NCBI RefSeq assembly: GCF_044748305.1
Contig: NZ_JBIVFT010000005.1
Coordinates: forward strand, 182,179 to 246,178
Length of the DNA: 64,000 nucleotides
DNA from: Arthrobacter_E sp044748305
Lineage (GTDB): Bacteria > Actinomycetota > Actinomycetes > Actinomycetales > Micrococcaceae
Reading direction: 5' to 3'
Shown: positions 26,328-33,584 of the stretch, in pieces
Layout of the letters: the number at the start of each line of letters is the position of its first letter
Position numbering within the stretch: position 1 is the first letter of the stretch
Program-made: the position numbers and the translations under genes
The notes under the pieces: model-generated
The model's database searches: none
What the model saw: the letters and a program-made list of their open reading frames with translations, nothing else
What the model was told of the DNA's origin: nothing

Positions 26328-27849
26328 TCAGAACGGCGGTGGATCTGGGGCGTGGCAGGCCCGATGTCCCGGAGCTCCAAGCTGTCCAAGACTCAGCGGG
26401 CCATCGTCCTGCTCACGCAGCAAGGCGGTCCAGGTCGCCGGGACCGGCGGCCTGTCACTGTAGGCCTTTCCCGTGGGGCTCCTCCATTCCAAGGTTCCCC
26501 CGCCGACCTGCTGAACGGTCCATTGCGAGTGATGTTTCAGCAGATGATGCCGTCGGCAGAGCCCGGCGAGGTTGCCGACCGTCGTCGCGCCACCATGCAT
26601 CGCATCCTCGGTGTGATCGACATCCAGCCAAGCGGCCCCAATGCAGCATCCAGGGAAACGGCATCGGCCGTCCCTGGCCGACAGGTAACGGCGGAGTGCC
26701 GCACTCGGACGGTATCTGTCCACCGCCAGCACGTCCCCCGAGACCGGGTCGGTCAAGACCCGGTTCCAGCCGCTTGCGGCTCCGGCCAGGAGCCGCGCCG
26801 ATTCCGGATCCAGGACGTGGTGACCGTTGAGTTCGGGAGCCACTCGCAGAGCGTGAGATTCGCCGCCGCCGAAGGCAGGTTGGACAGGCAGAAGTGTCCC
26901 CGCCGGAATCGTCACGTCTACGCGGGCCTTGATGGCGGCCAATTGGCCGTCCGGATCATCCAGGCCGTGAGGCGTCCCCTGCAGCAAGAGCTCCGCCAGA
27001 AGATCGGCGCGGAGCTGGGCTGGTGTTCTGGGCTGGTGTTCTGGGCGGGGCCAGCGTTCTGGGCTGGGCCGGCATCCTGGGCTGGGCTGCCACTCCAGGC
27101 TTGCCCAGCGCGTTCAGCTTCGCAGGACTCTTATCGCCACCGCGAGGCCTGTTCTCTGCGTGAGCCTCGGCCATATCGCTCAGGCGGCGGTGGACTCCGT
27201 AGGCAACTGCGATCGGAAGGAGCGCCGTCAGTTCCGCCATGCCGTCGAGCAGCGGCGTCACCCAGACCCTCCGCTCACACCGAGCCTTGTCGAAACGGCC
27301 TTCGAGCGGCTCTGGCCGCGATTTCTCGGCTTCCCGCTCCGCGAACCGCCGCAGCCGATTGGGTGTCTCGTACTCCGCACGGGCCACGACCACGGCTTCG
27401 TACGCATCCCGCGCCGCTGATTCGTCCAGGTCGATACCGGCTTCCCGGATCACTCGGGCATGGGCCAGGCCGATCCGGCCGTCACCCAACGCCTTCATCG
27501 TGGATGGAAACCGCGTCACCAAATCCCACGCCTGACCCATCTGACGCTGAACGGAACGGTCGCTCGTCCGCGTCGCGGCCCCGATCTCGGCTGCCACCGA
27601 GCGCTGTGCGAGCTCAGCCGCACGAGAGTCCCACTGCACGGCGTCGAATCCCGCAGGCGCGCCGTCGTCGTCCATCAGCATCGGAGCCAGCTCTGCGGCC
27701 AGGGCAAGGAGGACCTCGCGGCTTGCCTGCATCTGGGCGATGGTCCGGTCCGTCGCGACGATCGCGTCGGTCAGCGCTCCGAGTGCATCCAAAGGATCCG
27801 CCGCATGATCAGCGGCGGACATGTCCCGGGGCCGCGTTCTGTCCTCCAT
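26328..27849 (-). pseudogene. DUF222/HNH endonuclease (REP13E12-type), frameshifted
   Basis: The N-terminal 260 or so residues from ATG 27849 form a DUF222 domain. The C-terminal part, in another frame, contains Q-L-R-A-D-L-L-A-E-L-L-L-Q-G, the HNH core C-R-F-P-G-C, W-L-D-V-D-H-T and N-L-A-G-L-C-R-R-H-H, and stops at 26328. The frame is broken by a 13-bp tandem duplication at 27015-27040. Removing one copy rejoins P-R-T-P-A-Q to L-R-A-D-L-L exactly, so this is either a recent inactivation or a slippable switch. As it stands the first frame reads to a stop at 26956 and lacks the nuclease. Such genes are multicopy in actinobacteria, and in mycobacteria REP13E12 copies are phage phiRv1 integration sites. 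Confidence 0.88.
27015..27040. repeat. 13-bp perfect tandem duplication causing a frameshift
   Basis: CTGGGCTGGTGTT occurs at 27015-27027 and again at 27028-27040, followed by a partial third start CTGGGC. Degenerate relatives of the unit run on to about 27090, encoding P-R-T-P-A-Q-like repeats in the DUF222 protein. Thirteen is not a multiple of three, so the extra copy shifts the reading frame. Confidence 0.92.
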
Positions 27850-27917
27850 GACCCCATTTTTCTCCGGGGGTCTGACAATAATTTCCGTGGCAGGGGACGG
27901 TCAGGAACTGCTCGGCA

Positions 27918-28319
27918 TCAGCCCTGGAGGACCGCCAGATCGGCCGGATCTCCGTCCCAGGTCCCGGTGTTTTCGAGGAAGTCCAGATAGCAGTGCATGG
28001 CGGCGCCCAGGAAGTCGGTGAGCTCCTGTTTGCCGTCGACGCTCGTGGCCAGCACATCGTAGGCCGCGACGAACGATTCCGGAACGAACGCCGTCACCGA
28101 GACCTGCCCGGTGGCCTCGGCAGAGGTGAACACGAGGTCCTGAACCACGTCGAGGACCGCGGCAGCATTCCAGAGCCCGACGGGCTCCTCATTCGTTTCG
28201 AACCACTCCACGAAGGCCGGCATCACGACGTCGACAGCACGGCGCACCTTGGCGCGCAACGCCTGCTCGGCCTGTGCGGCCGCCCCGGTACGCACCGCGT
28301 TGCGCTTCTTCTTCGCCAC
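27918..28319 (-). CDS. Small conserved protein of unknown function (FLxxTGTW motif)
   Basis: 133 residues from a GTG at 28319 with an AGAAAG-type site. A longer ATG start at 28355 would add 12 residues but breaks the match with its relative. The N-terminal run is rich in Lys/Arg/Ala, then P-A-F-V-E-W-F-E and a C-terminal Y-L-D-F-L-E-N-T-G-T-W-D-G. Both motifs and the length between them match the N-terminal half of the protein at 14180-15052. Soluble; function unknown. Confidence 0.65.
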   Translation of the reverse strand: MAKKKRNAVRTGAAAQAEQALRAKVRRAVDVVMPAFVEWFETNEEPVGLWNAAAVLDVVQDLVFTSAEATGQVSVTAFVPESFVAAYDVLATSVDGKQELTDFLGAAMHCYLDFLENTGTWDGDPADLAVLQG

Positions 28320-28470
28320 TTGAGACTCACTTTCTTCCAGATCCGGACCATCCAACCGAAATCTATCCTGAGGCGTCTCCGTCTGATGGCGACTATGTGC
28401 TCGGTGGCGGATCGTTCTTCCAAATACCGTAAGCCAGACCCGATTCCCGATGTTTGATCTAATTGAGCTT

Positions 28471-28537
28471 GATATGCTCCCTTATCAGCAAATCGGACCA
28501 TTTGAACCCATTTTTTGCATGGCACTCTGAGCATATC
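28471..28537. repeat. Widely spaced 9-bp inverted repeat
   Basis: GATATGCTC (28471-28479) and GAGCATATC (28529-28537) are exact inverse copies 49 bases apart. They sit in the A+T-rich leader of the helix-turn-helix/HsdR-like gene, the second one 26 bases before its start. They could be paired operator sites. Confidence 0.45.
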
Positions 28538-28563
28538 GAACCAACACTCGGGAAGGAGACCTG

Positions 28564-29112
28564 GTGCTACGCACATCGGACGCGCTGATGTCCCTGTCTG
28601 ATGTTGCGTCCGTCGCGCAAGTGCAGCGACCTGTCGTCTCCATGTGGCGCAAGCGCCACGCCGACACAAGCAACCCGTTCCCGGCGCCGGCCGCGACTAT
28701 CAACGGCACCGAGCATTTCTCCGCGGATGATGTGGCCGCCTGGTTCAGCGCCACCGGCAAGGGGAACAATCCGCAGGCCGCCCTGGACACGGCGGCCCGC
28801 GTTCTCCTCCCGGAGGACACCGGCACCCTGACCGCGATGCTTGCCCTCAGGGCTCTCGCCGGTCAACCGCTAGGTGCCCTCTCCTCCACGGAACTCCTTG
28901 ATCTTACTGATGAGCTGGATCCGGACGATGAGCTACTGATGCGCCAGGACATCAAGACAGACTGGACGGACCGGGAGGATGTCCGCACCAAGCTCCGCAC
29001 GTCCATCAAACGACTCCTGGTCGAGAACGGTTATCCGCCGGACAGGCAGCAGGGCGCCATCATGTTGATGATGGCGACGATGGCGGGACGGTATGCGGGG
29101 GTGGGGAGGTGA
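28564..29112 (+). pseudogene. Fusion ORF: N-6 methylase-type HTH start joined to HsdR-type C terminus
   Basis: 182 residues from a GTG after GGAAGGAG. Residues 9-62 (L-S-D-V-A-S-V-A-Q-V, V-V-S-M-W-R-K-R, F-S-A-D-D-V-A-A-W) look like the helix-turn-helix at the start of actinobacterial N-6 DNA methylases, and 88-128 resembles the helical segment that follows it. From about residue 131 the sequence (D-W-T-D-R-E-D-V-R-T-K-L-R, I-K-R-L-L, G-Y-P-P-D) resembles the C terminus of type I restriction subunit HsdR. Neither catalytic part is present. The simplest reading is one deletion through hsdM-hsdS-hsdR leaving an in-frame scar. It might still be expressed as a small DNA-binding protein. The next gene overlaps it by GTGA. 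Confidence 0.6.
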
Positions 29113-30194
29113 CCACGCTGGGCCAGATGGCGTCTAGCCAACCTCCCGTGATTGATGGACCGGATACCGCGCTAAAGCTACTGGGCGTCGATTGGTCCGA
29201 CGCGGTCAGCGCAATCGGAACGGCAGCAGCAGTAGTTGTCTCGTTGCTCCTTGCACTTTCAAGCTGGCTAAAGAGTAAGAAGGCGGACACTCGGCTAAGA
29301 GCAACCGAAGAAAAACTAGAGCTTGATCGACAGCGAAGGGAAGCCAATCTGGTTTCGGCATGGATCGAAGACCATTATCTGCCTTCCCATGATGGTACGC
29401 ACTACATTCGCCAACTGTCAGCACACCTAGCCAACGAGGGTAATCTTCCGGTTCACAACGTGGCTGTGGGATTTACATGCCCTAACACAGGGGCAGAGTC
29501 GAGGGTACGTATGGGACCGCTTTCAGTCCCGCCGGTTGTTCCGACGTTAGCGCCGCGGACTCATCGCACTTGGGATCTAACACTTGCGCTGCTGGCATGG
29601 TCAGACGAGCACTTCTCGTACATCGATGACATTCGCACTGATGTTCACTTCAGTGACAGCTACGGCTCTAGGTGGCATAGGGGATCAGACGGAGTTCTTT
29701 GCTCAGACGACACCGCCGATTCTCCGCTTTTCACAGAATTGTCCACCGAAGATGGAATGCAGCAGCTCGGGCGCAACATCTCCGTGGCCAATCCAACCAG
29801 CATCGGGATAACGTTCGTCGCCGCGTTGCGTGACGCAGTGGCCACAGGAGACGTGTCAGAAGTTCTGGAATTTCTAGCTCCAATTCCAGCCTGGAGCGAT
29901 ATCGACCAGGAACAGTGCAGCAAGATTCTCGGCAGGATCGGAGGGCTAGGGTTCGCATCACATGTTCACTACCCTGCCCCTCAGGTAGCGTATCTTCGAT
30001 TCGTTGACGAGCAGTCGATTGCGAAGAGGTCTCATAAGGCAGAGCTTGTCGAGATCGCCGGAGAGGTGATGACTCTGATCTTCTTGCCAGACCTCGGCTG
30101 GAGAATATTCACAATCGGCAATGCCACCTCGCCGGACGCCATCGAGTTTCCGGCGGGCTCTCTAGGCAACGACTGGAAACAGACAAGGCCCTGA
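29109..30194 (+). CDS. Unrecognised membrane-anchored protein
   Basis: 361 residues from a GTG overlapping the previous stop. One membrane helix at about 33-53 (A-I-G-T-A-A-A-V-V-V-S-L-L-L-A-L), a basic coiled-coil stretch (about 55-80), then a domain of about 280 residues, mostly beta and mixed, probably cytoplasmic. No known motif. It was the gene after the presumed type I restriction locus and keeps the tight overlap with the scar ORF. Codon use is lower in GC than the core genes, consistent with an acquired island. Confidence 0.65.
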   Translation: MTTLGQMASSQPPVIDGPDTALKLLGVDWSDAVSAIGTAAAVVVSLLLALSSWLKSKKADTRLRATEEKLELDRQRREANLVSAWIEDHYLPSHDGTHYIRQLSAHLANEGNLPVHNVAVGFTCPNTGAESRVRMGPLSVPPVVPTLAPRTHRTWDLTLALLAWSDEHFSYIDDIRTDVHFSDSYGSRWHRGSDGVLCSDDTADSPLFTELSTEDGMQQLGRNISVANPTSIGITFVAALRDAVATGDVSEVLEFLAPIPAWSDIDQEQCSKILGRIGGLGFASHVHYPAPQVAYLRFVDEQSIAKRSHKAELVEIAGEVMTLIFLPDLGWRIFTIGNATSPDAIEFPAGSLGNDWKQTRP

Positions 30195-30314
30195 GATGGA
30201 GAGCCGGAGGTTCTGGCCGATCAGCCACTGGACCGCAGGTGACCCCCAAATCTCGGGGTACTCATCGTTGGCCAGAGGCCAGGCAACCCTCAAAGCGTCA
30301 CGGACGCCGCTCAC
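30195..30314. other. Gap between convergent island genes
   Basis: No supported gene or clear hairpin is seen between the end of the membrane-anchored protein and the end of the small minus-strand gene. Confidence 0.3.
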
Positions 30315-30596
30315 TCACGCCGCCAGCTCATCGAAGATGAACAAACTCATGCGGAATCGGTCGACCCGACCGGTCTTTTCGGCCCAGGAGAGCAGAGAAT
30401 CGAAGACCGATGTACGGCGCGCTGTTGGGCAGGAGGCTTCCGAGGCGTCTCGAATCTCCTCAAAGGCGCCTCCGAACAAAACAAACGAATCAGCTTCACC
30501 TACCCGTTCATAGTGCTCAGAAGACCCACGCTTAGCGCAAACCTGATGCATTGCAGTAGCCAAACCTACAAACACCAAATAATCAAAAATGCGCAT
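30315..30596 (-). CDS. Small unrecognised protein downstream of the DUF6414-like gene
   Basis: 93 residues, N-terminal hydrophobic stretch (F-D-Y-L-V-F-V-G-L-A-T-A-M) and a helical rest. It starts 15 bases after the stop of the upstream gene on the same strand, so it is probably cotranscribed. No family recognised, and the ribosome site is weak. The opposite-strand frame over the same bases has no support. Confidence 0.45.
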   Translation of the reverse strand: MRIFDYLVFVGLATAMHQVCAKRGSSEHYERVGEADSFVLFGGAFEEIRDASEASCPTARRTSVFDSLLSWAEKTGRVDRFRMSLFIFDELAA

Positions 30597-30611
30597 ACTG
30601 CCCGCTTTGCA

Positions 30612-31592
30612 TTAATCGATGCTGATAGATTCGCCGATAGCCCGATAGAGCGCGAGAGGGATGATCGAAAATCCAGGACTCCTGGGCAGATCAACGAGAC
30701 CGGCCGTTTGTCCAAGAAAGTTTCCAACCAAGTCGACAAATTTAGCCCGATTCAGGCTTCCGTCGAGGTTCGTTACATCGTCCACTTCGTTCGGAACGAT
30801 CCGACTCCCAAGCTGCCCCACGACTCCGACCACAGTCCATTCTTGTTCCGCCAACCCATACCGTGAGATCAACACCTCGGGAGACGAATCGAGAAAACGT
30901 CTTCCCTCCTCAAGCCTCGCAGATACCACCGGGCCATCATGTCCTGCAGGACGGAGGTGGAGGTGAACCCCTTCACCAAACACACCCCGCGCCGTTCGGA
31001 TCATCCCCGACAATTGCGCGCGCGGAACGTTCATAATTGGAACAATTTCGCCGCTCGGCAGGAGATCTTCAGGAAAAAGAGGCCCGGCAGCCGACTCACG
31101 CGCTGCCCGCTCGGAGCGCTTCTGCACGTCTGTCTTCGCCTTCGGAGGAACGATGGTCGCCCCTTGCTGCCGCCCTACTCCCATTTCTGAAAGGCCGTGC
31201 GCCGCAGTAGAGATTCCAACAATCGCGTCGGACATCTGCGCTGGTTGAAATAACGTTCCTGCGGCAGTGATTCTAAGTATCCGACCCGGCGCAGCTAATT
31301 CCTCAATCGAGGCCCAAGTTTCAATTTGCATTAGCTCATCCGAAACATCCCGAAGCAGCCCCATCGATTCAAGATCTGCCTCCAGGTCTTTAAACAGCGA
31401 ATCGCCCAAGTTTCGTTCTATGGATTCTTGAGAAGACGATCCTGAACCCCCGCGCAGGATCTTTAAATCTGCCTCAATCTTCCTCTGTCGAGCAGCAACA
31501 TTTGAAGCTTTCTCGGGAACGCCGTCGTATAATTGACTCGCTAATCCTGAAACTTTATCAAGGTCAACGTAGAGATACTCGCGCAAAAACAT
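30612..31592 (-). CDS. Unrecognised protein, N terminus resembling DUF6414
   Basis: 326 residues from an ATG preceded by CGGAG; an ATG 18 bases further up is also in frame. The start, L-R-E-Y-L-Y-V-D-L-D-K-V-S-G-L-A-S-Q-L, resembles the opening pattern of DUF6414-type proteins (aromatic-rich strand, Y-x-D, short helix, S/Q-x-L). A Lys/Glu/Ser-rich segment (about 30-75) follows, and the rest is alpha/beta. A-G-R-I-L-R-I-T-A-A-G begins the second part. Lower GC than its surroundings, in the same island as the restriction scar. A role in phage defence is a guess from context. Confidence 0.5.
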   Translation of the reverse strand: MFLREYLYVDLDKVSGLASQLYDGVPEKASNVAARQRKIEADLKILRGGSGSSSQESIERNLGDSLFKDLEADLESMGLLRDVSDELMQIETWASIEELAAPGRILRITAAGTLFQPAQMSDAIVGISTAAHGLSEMGVGRQQGATIVPPKAKTDVQKRSERAARESAAGPLFPEDLLPSGEIVPIMNVPRAQLSGMIRTARGVFGEGVHLHLRPAGHDGPVVSARLEEGRRFLDSSPEVLISRYGLAEQEWTVVGVVGQLGSRIVPNEVDDVTNLDGSLNRAKFVDLVGNFLGQTAGLVDLPRSPGFSIIPLALYRAIGESISID

Positions 31593-31754
31593 TCTAGCTC
31601 CGTACATCATTGGCCCCGCGGCCGCCGCCAGCTGTCTACCAGCTCACGGCCGCCCGATGGCTCCAATCGCATTCCGGCTGGCCGCAACGACGTGCCAGAC
31701 TAATTCAGGTGCGCCAAGAACGGGCCTAAGCCGCTCCTTGCTGGAAATATGCCC

Positions 31755-31783
31755 GCGGCCGGTCACTTCGCGTGACCGGCCGC
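31755..31783 (-). terminator. Terminator hairpin after nrdF
   Basis: Perfect 12-bp stem (GCGGCCGGTCAC with GTGACCGGCCGC) and a 5-base loop, 20 bases after the nrdF stop on the minus strand, followed by an A/T-rich stretch. Confidence 0.8.
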
Positions 31784-31803
31784 CGTGCATCAGACGTGAG
31801 GGA

Positions 31804-32778
31804 TTAGAAGTCCCAGTCCTCGTCCTCAGTATTCACGGCCTTGCCGATGACATACGAGGAACCGGACCCGGAGAAGAAGTCGTGGTTCTCATCCGCGTTC
31901 GGGGACAGCGCAGACAGGATGGCAGGGTTCACGTCCGTCACGGAGGACGGGAACATCGCCTCGTAGCCCAGGTTCATGAGCGCCTTGTTGGCGTTGTAGT
32001 GCAGGAACTTCTTGACATCCTCGCTCAGCCCCACCGTGTCGTACAGGCTGTGCGTGTAGGCCACCTCGTTCTCGTACAGCTCGAAGAGCAGTTCGAAGGT
32101 GTAGTCCTTGATCTCCTGGCGCCTCTCCTCGGACACCAGCTCCAGGCCCTTCTGGAACTTGTAACCGATGTAGTAGCCGTGCACGGCCTCGTCACGGATG
32201 ATGAGGCGGATCAGGTCGGCCGTGTTGGTCAGCTTGGCGTGGCTGGACCAGTACATCGGCAGGTAGAAGCCCGAGTAGAACAGGAAGCTCTCCAGCAGTG
32301 TGGAAGCCACCTTGCGCTTCAGCGGATCCTCGCCCTGGTAGTAGTCCATGACGATCTGCGCCTTCTTCTGAAGGTGCTCGTTCTCCAGCGACCAGCGGAA
32401 AGCGTCGTCGATCTCCTTGGTGGAGCACAGCGTGGAGAAGATGGAGCTGTAGCTCTTGGCGTGCACGCTCTCCATGAAGGCGATGTTGGTGTACACGGCC
32501 TCCTCATGCGGGGTCAGTGCATCCGGGATGAGCGACACGGCGCCGACGGTGCCCTGAATGGTGTCCAGCAGGGTCAGACCCGTGAACACCCGCATGGTGA
32601 GCTGCTGCTCGGCCGGGGTCAGGGTGTTCCAGGACTGGACGTCGTTGGACAGCGGCACCTTCTCAGGCAGCCAGAAGTTGTTCACGAGGCGGTTCCACAC
32701 CTCGACGTCCTTGTCGTCCTGGATGCGGTTCCAGTTGATGGCCTCAACGTGGCCCAGCAGCTTGACCTTCTCGGTCAT
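31804..32778 (-). CDS. nrdF: Class Ib ribonucleotide reductase, small subunit
   Basis: 324 residues. Makes the tyrosyl radical (Mn or Fe cofactor) for reduction of ribonucleotides together with NrdE. Metal ligands Asp72 (L-L-D-T-I-Q-G), Glu103 and His106 (F-M-E-S-V-H-A), radical Tyr110 (S-Y-S), and later D-E-A-V-H-G-Y. Length is normal and the gene is intact. Its ATG overlaps the stop codon of the homing-endonuclease gene (ATGA), and its ribosome site lies inside that gene's last codons, so its translation now depends on the inserted gene's 3' end. Confidence 0.96.
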   Translation of the reverse strand: MTEKVKLLGHVEAINWNRIQDDKDVEVWNRLVNNFWLPEKVPLSNDVQSWNTLTPAEQQLTMRVFTGLTLLDTIQGTVGAVSLIPDALTPHEEAVYTNIAFMESVHAKSYSSIFSTLCSTKEIDDAFRWSLENEHLQKKAQIVMDYYQGEDPLKRKVASTLLESFLFYSGFYLPMYWSSHAKLTNTADLIRLIIRDEAVHGYYIGYKFQKGLELVSEERRQEIKDYTFELLFELYENEVAYTHSLYDTVGLSEDVKKFLHYNANKALMNLGYEAMFPSSVTDVNPAILSALSPNADENHDFFSGSGSSYVIGKAVNTEDEDWDF

Positions 32779-33554
32779 GAGTCGTCTCCATCCGAATATT
32801 TCTGTTGTTCTAAGTCTTCCACACAGTACTGACATGAGTCCTTACGAACGCCCTTGTTCGTATGGTGCCTCGTGTGCGCACTCCTTCGACTGGCCGGACG
32901 AGGTTGGCCTTTCCTGACCGCAGACATCTTGGCCCGTGTCTCGGCACTGGCAATTTTGCCAAAGTTCGGGTTGCCTGGCCCGGATCGGTCCCTGCTCAAC
33001 TTAACCTTGGCCTCGTCACTCATCGTCCGTCCGAATCCCGGATGGTCGGCTCCGAACTTCCCGAAATTCGGATTCTTCTCACCCTGGTTTCGGCCTCTTC
33101 GAATCCTGCTCCACTCGGCCTTCTGCGCATCCGAATGACTCTTTCCAAAGAACGGGTTGAGTCGTCCCGGCCGGCTCAGTCCTGGCCGTCCCAGAGATCG
33201 CAGCCTGGCAGCTTCACGTTGTTCGGGTGTCCATTCGACTGCAGTGGGACCCACTCCACCCGCTGAGATGTTCAGCAATCGATCGCCTTCCTCCCGCAGA
33301 TAGGCGATCCAGGCGATTTCAGCTTGTCCGAGCGCCTCAAGCCCTTCCACCCAATCAAGCTCATCGAGGACGACGGCATCAGGGTCTTGATTGCGCAACC
33401 AATCGTAGAACGGTGTCTTACGCCCGTCTCGCGCAGCTTTCAGGTGCTGCGACAGACGACGACCAGACGGCTTAGTCGTGAGGCCGACATAGCGATACTC
33501 AAATTCCCGCTTTAGTCGGATTCCATAGATCAAGCCGCCGGTCGCCGTCGTCAT
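32775..33554 (-). CDS. GIY-YIG homing endonuclease with NUMOD3 repeats, inserted between nrdE and nrdF
   Basis: 259 residues. N-terminal GIY-YIG nuclease domain (1-95): L-I-Y-G-I, Y-R-Y-V-G-L-T and the catalytic-arginine segment R-R-L-S-Q-H, with a Glu in Q-A-E-I-A-W-I. Three NUMOD3-type DNA-binding repeats follow: N-P-F-F-G-K-S-H-S, N-P-N-F-G-K-F and N-P-N-F-G-K-I, with P-G-F-G-R-T-M-S-D-E in the second. The layout is that of I-TevI/Seg-type free-standing homing enzymes. It starts 30 bases after the nrdE stop and ends inside the nrdF start. No intron or intein is visible, because both flanking genes read through normally. Function here is presumably self-spread by cutting nrd loci that lack it. 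Confidence 0.9.
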   Translation of the reverse strand: MTTATGGLIYGIRLKREFEYRYVGLTTKPSGRRLSQHLKAARDGRKTPFYDWLRNQDPDAVVLDELDWVEGLEALGQAEIAWIAYLREEGDRLLNISAGGVGPTAVEWTPEQREAARLRSLGRPGLSRPGRLNPFFGKSHSDAQKAEWSRIRRGRNQGEKNPNFGKFGADHPGFGRTMSDEAKVKLSRDRSGPGNPNFGKIASAETRAKMSAVRKGQPRPASRRSAHTRHHTNKGVRKDSCQYCVEDLEQQKYSDGDDS

Positions 33555-33584
33555 CGTGCTACCTAGCTGTCCCCATCAACACCA

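Noticed and set aside
30196..30513. Plus-strand frame of 105 codons in the island
   Set aside because: No ribosome site, no recognisable pattern, and it overlaps the better-placed minus-strand 93-residue gene.
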